A DNA stretch of 8,089 bases from JALYZC01 sp035997675 (lineage in GTDB: Bacteria; Actinomycetota; Thermoleophilia; Solirubrobacterales; Solirubrobacteraceae). Location: contig DASYIJ010000295.1 of NCBI GenBank assembly GCA_035997675.1, positions 1-8,089 on the forward strand, given 5' to 3'. Both the position numbers and the translations under genes were made by a program. Shown in pieces: positions 1 to 6,327 of the stretch (its first letter is position 1; each line of letters begins with the position of its first letter). The notes beneath the pieces were generated by a model. The model ran no database searches and was not told where the DNA came from. It saw nothing but the letters and a program-made list of their open reading frames with translations.

Positions 1-296
1 CGCAGCGGCGGCGCCATCCCGATGCCCGCCGGGATGACCACGACGCGGCGCTGGGCGAACAGCTCCACATGCGCGCCCACGCGGCCGTCGCCTCCGGGCG
101 TGCAGCGGAGCTGCCGGATGGGCGTGCCGGCGCTGGCGGCCGCGCCGCGCGCCGGGGGCATGTACGCGGCGCTGGGGCCCACGCCGATCGGCGGGCCGGG
201 CGACGGTGCGGCGGCGCCGCCGGCGCCCGAGCCGCCGCAGCCGGCGAGCAGGGCGGTGGCGGCCGCGGTGAGGAGGAGGCGGAGCGCCGCGGTCAG
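1..296 (-). CDS. Putative lipoprotein, C-terminal part cut by window edge
   Basis: Read on the minus strand, this frame gives a classic lipoprotein signal peptide: a short start with one Arg (residue 6), a Leu/Ala core, then lipobox L-A-G-C with the lipidated Cys at residue 20, followed by a Gly/Ser/Pro-rich linker. About 78 residues of the mature protein are visible. They include a GTPIRQLRC stretch and a hydrophobic RRVVVIPAGIG segment. The product should be anchored to the outer face of the membrane. No ATG, GTG or TTG lies in frame upstream of the signal peptide. The only start that fits is CTG at 296-294, whose CTGA overlaps the stop of the upstream gene (295-293), so I place the start there and expect translational coupling. 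The function is not recognised. Similar Cys-containing lipoproteins of unknown role are, from memory, seen in Solirubrobacterales. The 3' end lies outside the window. Confidence 0.72.
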   Translation of the reverse strand, partial: MTAALRLLLTAAATALLAGCGGSGAGGAAAPSPGPPIGVGPSAAYMPPARGAAASAGTPIRQLRCTPGGDGRVGAHVELFAQRRVVVIPAGIGMAPPL

Positions 297-532
297 GGCG
301 AGGCGCTCGCCGCCGGCGCAGCGTGTGCGGGGGCGGGGTGCCCGGTGGCGCCGGCACGCGTCGAGCCCGAGAGCGTGCTCGCGGCGAGAAGCGCGGCGGC
401 GAGCAGCGCGAGCGTGATCGCGCGCATCCGCCCGGGGGTGATCCACCGGAAGCCGCGATGCCCGAGCCAGGCTCGCGTCCCGGTGGCTCCGGCTCCGGCG
501 CCCATCGCGCCGATCATGCACTGCATGCACAC
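293..532 (-). CDS. Small CxxC membrane protein of unknown function
   Basis: A 79-residue protein if started at the GTG at 532-530. The frame is open upstream to an ATG at 607, but that ATG would place the start inside the divergent promoter and riboswitch. The GTG lies 9 nt after a CATACT -10-like hexamer, which suits a leaderless mRNA. The protein begins with a CxxC pair (Cys2 and Cys5, C-M-Q-C), then a Gly/Ala-rich weakly hydrophobic stretch, a conserved-looking TGTRAWLG...RGF..ITP segment (about residues 18-33), a clear membrane helix (about 36-54) and an Ala/Pro/His-rich tail. The CxxC could bind metal or be redox-active, but that is inference. It shares a transcript with the downstream lipoprotein, with a 4-nt overlap. 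A start at the ATG codon just inside (526-524) is also possible. Confidence 0.65.
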   Translation of the reverse strand: MCMQCMIGAMGAGAGATGTRAWLGHRGFRWITPGRMRAITLALLAAALLAASTLSGSTRAGATGHPAPAHAAPAASASP

Positions 533-541
533 AGCGTTCGC

Positions 542-547
542 AGTATG
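542..547 (-). promoter_or_regulatory. Putative -10 element (CATACT) for the minus-strand pair
   Basis: On the minus strand the hexamer CATACT matches TATAAT at four positions. It ends 9 nt before the GTG at 532, so transcription would begin at or next to the start codon. No convincing -35 box was seen. It is back-to-back with the plus-strand TAGGGT at 590, giving a compact divergent promoter region of about 50 bp. Confidence 0.45.
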
Positions 548-589
548 ACACCGCAGGGAGGGGTGCCGCGGACCCTCCGGAACCGTTGC

Positions 590-595
590 TAGGGT
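590..595 (+). promoter_or_regulatory. Putative -10 element (TAGGGT) driving riboswitch 1
   Basis: TAGGGT fits the TANNNT -10 pattern and recurs unchanged at 4207 in front of another gene. A start site 6-9 nt downstream (about 602-605) would coincide with the first base-paired stem of the riboswitch, so the aptamer would lie at the extreme 5' end of the transcript. The -35 region is GC-rich and not recognisable. Confidence 0.55.
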
Positions 596-604
596 CAGCC
601 CGTC

Positions 605-760
605 CATGCACCTGCCGAGTCCGCGCGGCCCCTGTCACGGGTAGCGCGGAACGGGGGAACCACCGGCCGCCGCAGGGGCGGTCGCGGGGCGAATCAGGGC
701 CGAGTGCCCGGTAGCGCGGCTTTCAGCGCGAGCCCGTCAGCTAACCCCGTAGGCGCACGA
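605..760 (+). promoter_or_regulatory. Cyclic di-AMP riboswitch 1 (ydaO/yuaA class)
   Basis: The stretch carries the conserved blocks of the ydaO/yuaA riboswitch in order: CGGGGGAACC (652-661), GGGGCGAATC (686-695), CGGTAGCGCGGC (709-720) and AGCCCGTCAGCTAACC with CCGTAGGCG (731-755). The closing stem P1 can be drawn between 605-615 (core GCACCTGC) and 749-759 (core GTAGGCGC), with one G-U pair and two mismatches. This class binds cyclic di-AMP. In actinobacteria it commonly precedes cell-wall hydrolase genes and usually turns expression off when ligand is high. Here it ends 5 nt before the Shine-Dalgarno of a 47-codon gene. No terminator hairpin with a U-run follows, so control of translation is more likely, which is inference. 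The exact 5' edge is uncertain by a few bases. Confidence 0.9.
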
Positions 761-764
761 AAGC

Positions 765-770
765 GGAGGT
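765..770 (+). promoter_or_regulatory. Ribosome binding site GGAGGT for the 47-codon gene
   Basis: GGAGGT is a perfect Shine-Dalgarno, 6 nt before the GTG at 777. It is the main evidence that the short frame is translated. It sits just after the 3' strand of riboswitch stem P1, close enough for ligand binding to affect ribosome access. Confidence 0.8.
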
Positions 771-776
771 GAAATC

Positions 777-920
777 GTGACGCTCAAGGACCTACGCCGG
801 CTCGAACCGGTCCAGACCATCAGCGACGGCGGTGCCGTTGCGGGGGCGGTGGTCGGCGCGGCGCTCGCCGTCCTGATCATCGCGCTGCTTCTCGGCGGCC
901 TGTCCGTCCTTCCCGCGTAG
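777..920 (+). CDS. 47-residue single-pass membrane protein under a c-di-AMP riboswitch
   Basis: A short GTG-start frame of 47 codons ending in TAG at 918-920. The N-terminal 18 or so residues are polar, with Lys4, Arg7, Arg8 and Glu10. Residues about 20-44 form one long hydrophobic segment of Ala, Val, Leu, Ile and Gly, and the protein stops four residues later. The positive N-terminus suggests N-in, C-out topology. Support for a real gene is the perfect GGAGGT ribosome site at ideal spacing, placed directly behind a complete riboswitch, and a composition typical of a membrane peptide. No family is recognised. Its position beside a second riboswitch-controlled cell-wall gene suggests an envelope role, for example regulating or docking that protein, but this is inference. 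It could be co-transcribed with the M23-like gene if transcription reads through 921-970. Confidence 0.8.
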   Translation: MTLKDLRRLEPVQTISDGGAVAGAVVGAALAVLIIALLLGGLSVLPA

Positions 921-928
921 CCCGGGGC

Positions 929-943
929 CGTCGGTCACCGACG
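929..943 (+). terminator. Small GC hairpin after the 47-codon gene, possible terminator
   Basis: CGTCGG and CCGACG form a 6-bp stem with a TCA loop, 8 nt after the stop codon. No U-run follows, so intrinsic termination is uncertain. It may only mark the boundary between the two riboswitch units. Confidence 0.3.
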
Positions 944-963
944 CTTGCGGCCGTACGTCTTGA

Positions 964-969
964 TACCGT
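964..969 (+). promoter_or_regulatory. Weak candidate -10 element (TACCGT) for riboswitch 2
   Basis: TACCGT fits TANNNT and lies a few bases before the expected 5' end of the second aptamer, as TAGGGT does for the first. A TTGCGG at 945-950 is too close for a standard -35 spacing. If this promoter is not real, both riboswitches lie on one transcript from 590. Confidence 0.3.
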
Positions 970-1115
970 GCCGCCCGCACGCCGAGTCTCCATAACTGGG
1001 GATCGGGGGACCCACCGCCCGCCGAAGCACGGCGGTCGAGGGGCGAGTCCAGGCACTGCCGCCTGGTAGCGCGGTCTCACCGCGCAAGCCCGTCAGCTAA
1101 CCCCGTAGGCGAGCC
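970..1115 (+). promoter_or_regulatory. Cyclic di-AMP riboswitch 2 (ydaO/yuaA class)
   Basis: The same ordered blocks recur: CGGGGGACCC (1004-1013), GGGGCGAGTCC (1040-1050), TGGTAGCGCGG (1064-1074) and AGCCCGTCAGCTAACC with CCGTAGGCG (1087-1111). The last 25 bases are identical to the matching part of riboswitch 1. P1 is weaker: CGCCCGC (972-978) against GTAGGCG (1105-1111), with one mismatch and one G-U pair, so the 5' edge is approximate. It stands 30 nt before the start of a secreted peptidoglycan-binding/M23-like gene, which matches the known preference of actinobacterial c-di-AMP riboswitches for cell-wall remodelling genes. No terminator follows the aptamer, so translational control is the likelier mechanism. 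Confidence 0.9.
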
Positions 1116-1145
1116 AAGCAGGACGACGGATCGCATCGCCACCGG

Positions 1146-2021
1146 ATGACCACCCGTGTGACAGCCTCGCCGAGCCGCCGCCTACGCGCGTGCCTCGCCT
1201 GCGTGACCGCGCTGGCGCTGACGCTGCTCGCGGCGGCGACCGCGCACGCGGCCAGCACCCCGTCCGCGACCCCGACCGGCGGCACGTCCTACGGCTACCA
1301 GCCGCCGCCCGACCTGCCGGCGGCGCAGAAGCGCATGGGCACGCACCGGCTCAAGTACGGCTCGACCGGCGATGAGGTGACCGTGCTGCAGATGTGGCTG
1401 CGCGAGCTCGGCTACGGATCGGTCAAGGTGACCGGCCGCTACGACCGCGCCACCCAGAACGCCGTGCGCCGCTTCCAGCGCGCCCGGGGGCTGGGCTCCG
1501 ACGGCGTGGCCGGCACCGGCACGATCAAGGCGATGAAGTCGGCTCGCGCCGCGCGCAAGGCGACCGCCGGCACCGAGAGCTGGGTGTTCCCGATCCAGCC
1601 GATCAACCGCGTTGCGCCGCCGAGCTACTGGAGCGCCGACCAGGGCATCGACATCCCGCCCTTCACCGGCTTCTGCGGCAAGCAGCTCACGCTCGTCGCC
1701 GTGACCGACGGCAAGATCGTGGAGGAGGGGATCTCGGGCTTCGGCTCGGAGTCCCCCATTCTCCGGGTGGCGACCGGCCCCTACGCCGGGCGCTACATCT
1801 ACTACGGCCATTCGGCGCCGGCGCTCGTGAAGGTCGGTGCGCAGGTGAAGCGGGGCCAGCCCATTGCGCAGGTCGGATGCGGCAGCGTCGGGATCTCGGA
1901 CACGCCGCACCTGGAGATCGGCATCAGCCGCAAGGGCGGCCCGACCTGCTGCCCCGGTTGGGGCGAGACGGCCCCGCTGATCACCGAGATCATGCGCCAG
2001 CTCTACGGCGCGCAGAAGTAA
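1146..2021 (+). CDS. Secreted peptidoglycan-binding protein with degenerate M23 (LytM-like) domain
   Basis: A 291-residue exported protein. Residues 1-35 are a Sec signal peptide with an A-H-A cleavage site. Residues about 65-132 form a PG_binding_1 domain (LKYGSTGDEVTVLQ, then GRYDRATQNAVRRFQ and a GVAGTGT turn). Residues about 160-260 resemble an M23/LytM beta-sandwich. Family M23 binds zinc through HxxxD plus the second His of HxH. Here the first motif reads D165-Q-G-I-D169 with no His at the ligand position, and the last reads H255-L-E257, with Glu replacing the metal-binding His. His222 in the YGH motif and His255 remain. It may therefore be a binding or activator protein, or use altered metal chemistry. 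A CCPGWGE motif follows at 268-274, and Cys177, 245, 268 and 269 could form disulfides. ATG 1146 is chosen; GTG 1158 is an alternative, and the ribosome site is weak. Riboswitch 2 lies directly upstream. Confidence 0.88.
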   Translation: MTTRVTASPSRRLRACLACVTALALTLLAAATAHAASTPSATPTGGTSYGYQPPPDLPAAQKRMGTHRLKYGSTGDEVTVLQMWLRELGYGSVKVTGRYDRATQNAVRRFQRARGLGSDGVAGTGTIKAMKSARAARKATAGTESWVFPIQPINRVAPPSYWSADQGIDIPPFTGFCGKQLTLVAVTDGKIVEEGISGFGSESPILRVATGPYAGRYIYYGHSAPALVKVGAQVKRGQPIAQVGCGSVGISDTPHLEIGISRKGGPTCCPGWGETAPLITEIMRQLYGAQK

Positions 2022-2103
2022 CCCGCGGCCCCACGGGGACGGTCGGCCGGAAGTTGGCGCGTCGCCTCGCGGCGGCGTGGCATCCTTTGCTGTGGCGAGA
2101 GGC

Positions 2104-2125
2104 GCCGCAGCAACGTTGCGGCGGC
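2104..2125. repeat. 22-bp near-perfect palindrome, possible operator
   Basis: The core GCAACGTTGC (2110-2119) is a perfect palindrome with a central CG. Flanking GCCGC and GCGGC arms extend it to 22 bp with one mismatched pair (2109/2120). The core resembles LacI-family operators, which are CG-centred dyads. It lies 15 bp before the ATG at 2141. As RNA it could instead fold into a hairpin ending the M23-like transcript, but no U-run follows. The rest of the 119-bp gap (2022-2140) shows no other clear signal. Confidence 0.5.
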
Positions 2126-2140
2126 CGTGTTGTGATTGGT

Positions 2141-2458
2141 ATGGCAGAGCCTGAACGCAAGATCAGCGGGGAGCCGGCGATCGAGGCACTCGATCCCGAG
2201 CGTCCCGTGATCGCTCATTTCGAGTCCGGTCCCCTGGACGGTCAGGAGCACGTCTTCTTCCGAGCGCGCGCGGTGCACTCGCGGCGCGTACCGCGCGGCG
2301 CGCTGCGGCGCGCCCTCCGCGGGCATCCGCGCTACGCGATCTACGAGGTCACCACGGTCTGGGGAGACGACGAGGACATGCAGCACGGGACCTACCGGTT
2401 CGTCGGCTACAACGCCAACCGCGCCGAGGACCCGCAGGCGTCGGTCTTCTCCGGCTGA
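2141..2458 (+). CDS. Conserved-looking small protein of unknown function (GPLDG motif)
   Basis: A 105-residue soluble protein without signal peptide or membrane segment. The frame is open much further upstream, but that part is a shadow of the M23-like gene; ATG 2141, after the intergenic gap, is the natural start. No clear Shine-Dalgarno precedes it. Visible features are an acidic N-terminus, a VIAHFESGPLDG segment (about residues 23-34), a strongly basic middle (residues 41-64, many Arg), a YAIYEV strand and a GTYRFVGY strand near residues 83-90. Small actinobacterial proteins with a GGPLDG motif and a terminal YRFVGY-like strand are familiar as uncharacterised families. No function is assigned. 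The gene ends 40 bp before icmA and may be an independent unit, since icmA appears to have its own promoter. Confidence 0.72.
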   Translation: MAEPERKISGEPAIEALDPERPVIAHFESGPLDGQEHVFFRARAVHSRRVPRGALRRALRGHPRYAIYEVTTVWGDDEDMQHGTYRFVGYNANRAEDPQASVFSG

Positions 2459-2485
2459 GCACTCGGTCGGTCCGGGGCGCGCGCG

Positions 2486-2491
2486 TAGACT
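2486..2491 (+). promoter_or_regulatory. Putative -10 element (TAGACT) of icmA, leaderless start
   Basis: TAGACT matches the TANNNT -10 pattern and ends 7 nt before the ATG at 2499. The 40-bp gap has no Shine-Dalgarno, so transcription likely starts at the ATG itself. No clear -35 box is visible. Confidence 0.55.
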
Positions 2492-2498
2492 TCGCGCC

Positions 2499-4151
<1,653 letters not shown>

Positions 4152-4157
4152 AGCGCC

Positions 4158-4172
4158 TCGACCGCCGGTCGA
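4158..4172. repeat. Perfect 15-bp dyad after icmA
   Basis: TCGACCG and CGGTCGA flank a single C, starting 6 bp after the icmA stop. It could be the stem of a short terminator (5-bp stem, 5-nt loop, no U-run) or an operator for the following gene. The GACCG/CGGTC arms resemble those of the dyad before etfB, but the spacing differs. Confidence 0.4.
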
Positions 4173-4178
4173 ACGGTT

Positions 4179-4191
4179 ACCGCCGCGCGGT
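4179..4191. repeat. Second short dyad before the exported cassette
   Basis: ACCGC and GCGGT arms around CGC form a 13-bp dyad. It lies about where a -35 box would be for the TAGGGT at 4207, so a repressor bound here could block that promoter. Short GC dyads arise by chance in such DNA. Confidence 0.25.
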
Positions 4192-4206
4192 CGATCGCGG
4201 TTTCGC

Positions 4207-4212
4207 TAGGGT
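4207..4212 (+). promoter_or_regulatory. Putative -10 element (TAGGGT) of the exported cassette
   Basis: The hexamer is identical to that at 590 and lies 10 nt before the ATG at 4223. There is no Shine-Dalgarno in between, so a leaderless mRNA is predicted. This promoter would serve the three exported-protein genes to 6806. Confidence 0.55.
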
Positions 4213-4222
4213 CGCCCGCCTG

Positions 4223-4588
4223 ATGCTCCTGAGGAGGACGCTTCCCGCCGTCGCCGCTGCCTGCGCGCTCGTGGCCGCGGCCCCCGCCGCGGCCAGGGAC
4301 CACGTCCTCTCCAAGACCCGCGCCCAGGCCGCCGCGAAGTCGGCGGCGGCGCGCCTGGCCCGCAAGCGCGCCGGCGATGCCTCACGCCCGCGCTACTCGA
4401 GGCCGGTGTGCCGGCGTCGCTCCCGGCACCGCTTCGTGTGCACGACCACCGTTCGCGGCACCGCCGCGTGCGACCGCACCGAGGTCGCATGCGACGGGCC
4501 CTCGGCCTGGGAGCTGTCGTACCGCATCACGGTCCAGTTCCGGTCCGCGCGCTCCGACCGCCTGCGCGTGACCACGGAGGAGATCTAG
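4223..4588 (+). CDS. Small secreted protein of unknown function with four cysteines
   Basis: A 121-residue protein. The start is chosen at ATG 4223 because a -10 element lies 10 nt upstream and a signal peptide begins there. Residues 1-24 (Arg-Arg, then an Ala/Leu/Val core and a PAAA cleavage region) form a Sec signal peptide. The mature part has a basic Ala/Lys/Arg-rich stretch (about 30-50), suggestive of a helix, then a compact domain with Cys63, Cys73, Cys83 and Cys90, enough for two disulfides, ending in alternating polar/hydrophobic strands (ELSYRITVQF). The function is not recognised. The stop is 2 nt before the ATG of the beta-helix gene, and the Shine-Dalgarno of that gene lies inside this one, so the two are coupled. 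Confidence 0.75.
   Translation: MLLRRTLPAVAAACALVAAAPAAARDHVLSKTRAQAAAKSAAARLARKRAGDASRPRYSRPVCRRRSRHRFVCTTTVRGTAACDRTEVACDGPSAWELSYRITVQFRSARSDRLRVTTEEI
4576..4583 (+). promoter_or_regulatory. Ribosome binding site GGAGGAGA fixing the beta-helix start
   Basis: This strong Shine-Dalgarno ends 7 nt before ATG 4591 and lies within the last codons of the upstream gene. It supports 4591 over the in-frame ATG at 4408, which would begin inside the upstream gene and lack a signal peptide at the terminus. Confidence 0.75.
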
Positions 4589-4590
4589 CG

Positions 4591-6327
4591 ATGCGCCGCC
4601 ACCGTCGCTCGCTGGTGCTCGGCGCCCTGACCGGCGCGCTCCTGGCCATCGTGCTCCTGCTTCCGGCGAGCGGCGGCGCCCACCCCGAGCGGATCACGAA
4701 GTTCCCGTACCCGCAGCCCGGCTCGGTCCCTGCGGCGCGGTCGACCGGTCCCGCGATCGTGGTCTGCCAGCGCGACTCCCTGAGCCGCCTCAAGCGCATC
4801 TTCGGGAAGAATCGGCGCGCGCTGCGGCCGCGGCTCCAGGCGCTTCGTCGCTGTCATTTCCGCAGCATCCAGTCGGCGGTCAACGCCGCCAAGAGCGGTG
4901 ACCGGATCCTGCTCCTGCCCGGCGTCTACACGGAGCCGGCGAGCCGCCGGGTCCCGTTCGGCAGCTACGGGCAGCCGCCGTGCGCGAACGACTATGTCGA
5001 GACCGAGGGCTTCACCAACACCGCGCCGCCCCCGGCCGGTCCCGCATCCGACGACCCGCCGGTGCGGGCGAACCGCAACTACCACCTCAAGTGCCCCAAC
5101 TCGAAGAACCTGATCGCGGTCGAGGGCGACCCGCGCGCCGAGGACAACCCGCTCAATCCGAGCCTTCCGATCTGCATGCAGAAGTGCAACCTCCAGATCT
5201 CCGGCTACGGACGTGGCCCCGGCGACGTGCTCATCCAGGGCGACCGCTACAAGACGGACGTGCTGCGCGTCGACCGCGCCAACGGCATCTACCTCTCGAA
5301 CTTCACGATCGAACAGGGCGCGTTCAACGACATCGACCTCGTGGAGGTGGACGGGTTCCACGTCCACAACATCGTGGCGCGCTACGCGCAGAACTACGGG
5401 ATCCTCAGCTTCACCGCGGTCCACGGCCTGTACGAGAACATCGAGGCGTACAACAACGGCGACTCAGGTGTGTACCCCGGCTCCAACGCCAAGGGCTGCA
5501 ACGTCGACCCCAACGCCTACGGGATGTGCGACGCGGGTAGCTCGGCCGCGAATCCCCGCGCCGGGTGCGGGCCCACGACGACGGAGATGCGCAACATCAA
5601 CTCCCACGACAACGTGCTCGGCTACTCCGGCACAGCCGGGAACTCCACCTACGTCCACGACTCGTCGTTCCACGACAACAACACGGGTCTGACGACGGAC
5701 TCGTTCGCCTCGGGCCATCCCGGGATGCCGCAGGAGTGCTTCCGCTGGGTGAACAACCGGATCTACTCCAACAACGTCAACTACTTCACCGCCGAGCGGC
5801 AGAACTACTGCAACGCGCATCCGTTCCCCGCGCGCCCCAAGGAGATCGTGTGCCCGCAGTTCCAGACGGCCGTCGGGACCGGCCTTCTGATCGGCGGCGG
5901 CAACCGCGACCTCGTGCAGAACAATCAGATCTACGACAACTGGCGCTGGGGAGTCGCGCTGATCTCGGTGCCGGCGGCCGTGCGGGGCGACAACGACCCC
6001 GGGCATCAGAACGACACGTCGAACGGCAGCCAGTTCATGAACAACCGGATGGGCACCGCCCCCAGCGGGGCGGCCGCCCCGAACGGCAAGGACTTCTTCT
6101 GGGACGAGGAGGGCGTGCGCAACTGCTGGGCGGCCAACTCGTCGCTGTCCGGGTCCGCCCACCAGAGCACGCCGGCGAGCCTGCCCGGGTGCCCGGGATC
6201 GGACTCGTTCCACCCGCCGAACCCGGCGACGTACTCGCTGCTGGTCCCCTGCACCGCGTGGGACCCCAAGACCAACCCGCGACCGGTCGCCTGCGACTGG
6301 TTCGACGTTCCCCCGAAGCCGTCGTGA
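4591..6327 (+). CDS. Secreted right-handed parallel beta-helix repeat protein
   Basis: A 578-residue exported protein. The N-terminus has four Arg, then a long Leu/Ala/Val core, with cleavage probably near A30-H31. Residues about 90-113 (FRSIQSAVNAAKSGDRILLLPGVY) are the classic opening of pectin-lyase-like folds, here capped by the usual 'given by God-like' PGVY turn. From about residue 230 to 460, Asn/His/Asp-rich rungs repeat, for example NGIYLSNFTI, NYGILSF, GLYENIEAYNNGDSG, VHDSSFHDNNTG, VNNRIYSNN and VQNNQIYDNWRWG. These are right-handed beta-helix coils. Many Cys residues and a Pro/Cys-rich tail of about 100 residues suit an extracellular, disulfide-braced protein. The fold is well supported but the activity is not: polysaccharide lyase/hydrolase, adhesin or structural surface protein are all possible, and no catalytic set is assigned. 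Its stop overlaps the next gene's start by 4 nt. Confidence 0.88.
   Translation: MRRHRRSLVLGALTGALLAIVLLLPASGGAHPERITKFPYPQPGSVPAARSTGPAIVVCQRDSLSRLKRIFGKNRRALRPRLQALRRCHFRSIQSAVNAAKSGDRILLLPGVYTEPASRRVPFGSYGQPPCANDYVETEGFTNTAPPPAGPASDDPPVRANRNYHLKCPNSKNLIAVEGDPRAEDNPLNPSLPICMQKCNLQISGYGRGPGDVLIQGDRYKTDVLRVDRANGIYLSNFTIEQGAFNDIDLVEVDGFHVHNIVARYAQNYGILSFTAVHGLYENIEAYNNGDSGVYPGSNAKGCNVDPNAYGMCDAGSSAANPRAGCGPTTTEMRNINSHDNVLGYSGTAGNSTYVHDSSFHDNNTGLTTDSFASGHPGMPQECFRWVNNRIYSNNVNYFTAERQNYCNAHPFPARPKEIVCPQFQTAVGTGLLIGGGNRDLVQNNQIYDNWRWGVALISVPAAVRGDNDPGHQNDTSNGSQFMNNRMGTAPSGAAAPNGKDFFWDEEGVRNCWAANSSLSGSAHQSTPASLPGCPGSDSFHPPNPATYSLLVPCTAWDPKTNPRPVACDWFDVPPKPS

Noticed and set aside
22..548. Overlapping plus-strand frames at the left edge
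   Set aside because: They are antisense to the lipoprotein and CxxC protein genes and consist of Arg/Ala/Gly-rich shadow sequence.
606..644. 12-codon ATG frame 10 nt after TAGGGT
   Set aside because: It lies within the riboswitch P1 and following stem, has no coding character, and ends inside the aptamer.
605..1115. Cobalamin riboswitch, considered because B12-enzyme genes are nearby
   Set aside because: The conserved blocks are those of the ydaO/yuaA class; no B12-box sequence was seen, and the mutase genes are not directly downstream.
1394..2140. Upstream extension of the 105-residue protein
   Set aside because: It overlaps the M23-like gene in another frame, and its composition is typical of a shadow frame.
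4408..4590. Earlier in-frame ATG for the beta-helix protein
   Set aside because: It lies inside the upstream secreted-protein gene. ATG 4591 has a strong Shine-Dalgarno and puts the signal peptide at the terminus.
5281..5970. Asn/His-rich repeats as tandem DNA repeats
   Set aside because: The periodicity is at the protein level (beta-helix rungs), with no repeated nucleotide unit.
5565..6323. Upstream extension of the 160-residue lipoprotein
   Set aside because: It overlaps the beta-helix gene out of frame; the lipobox signal peptide begins at GTG 6324.
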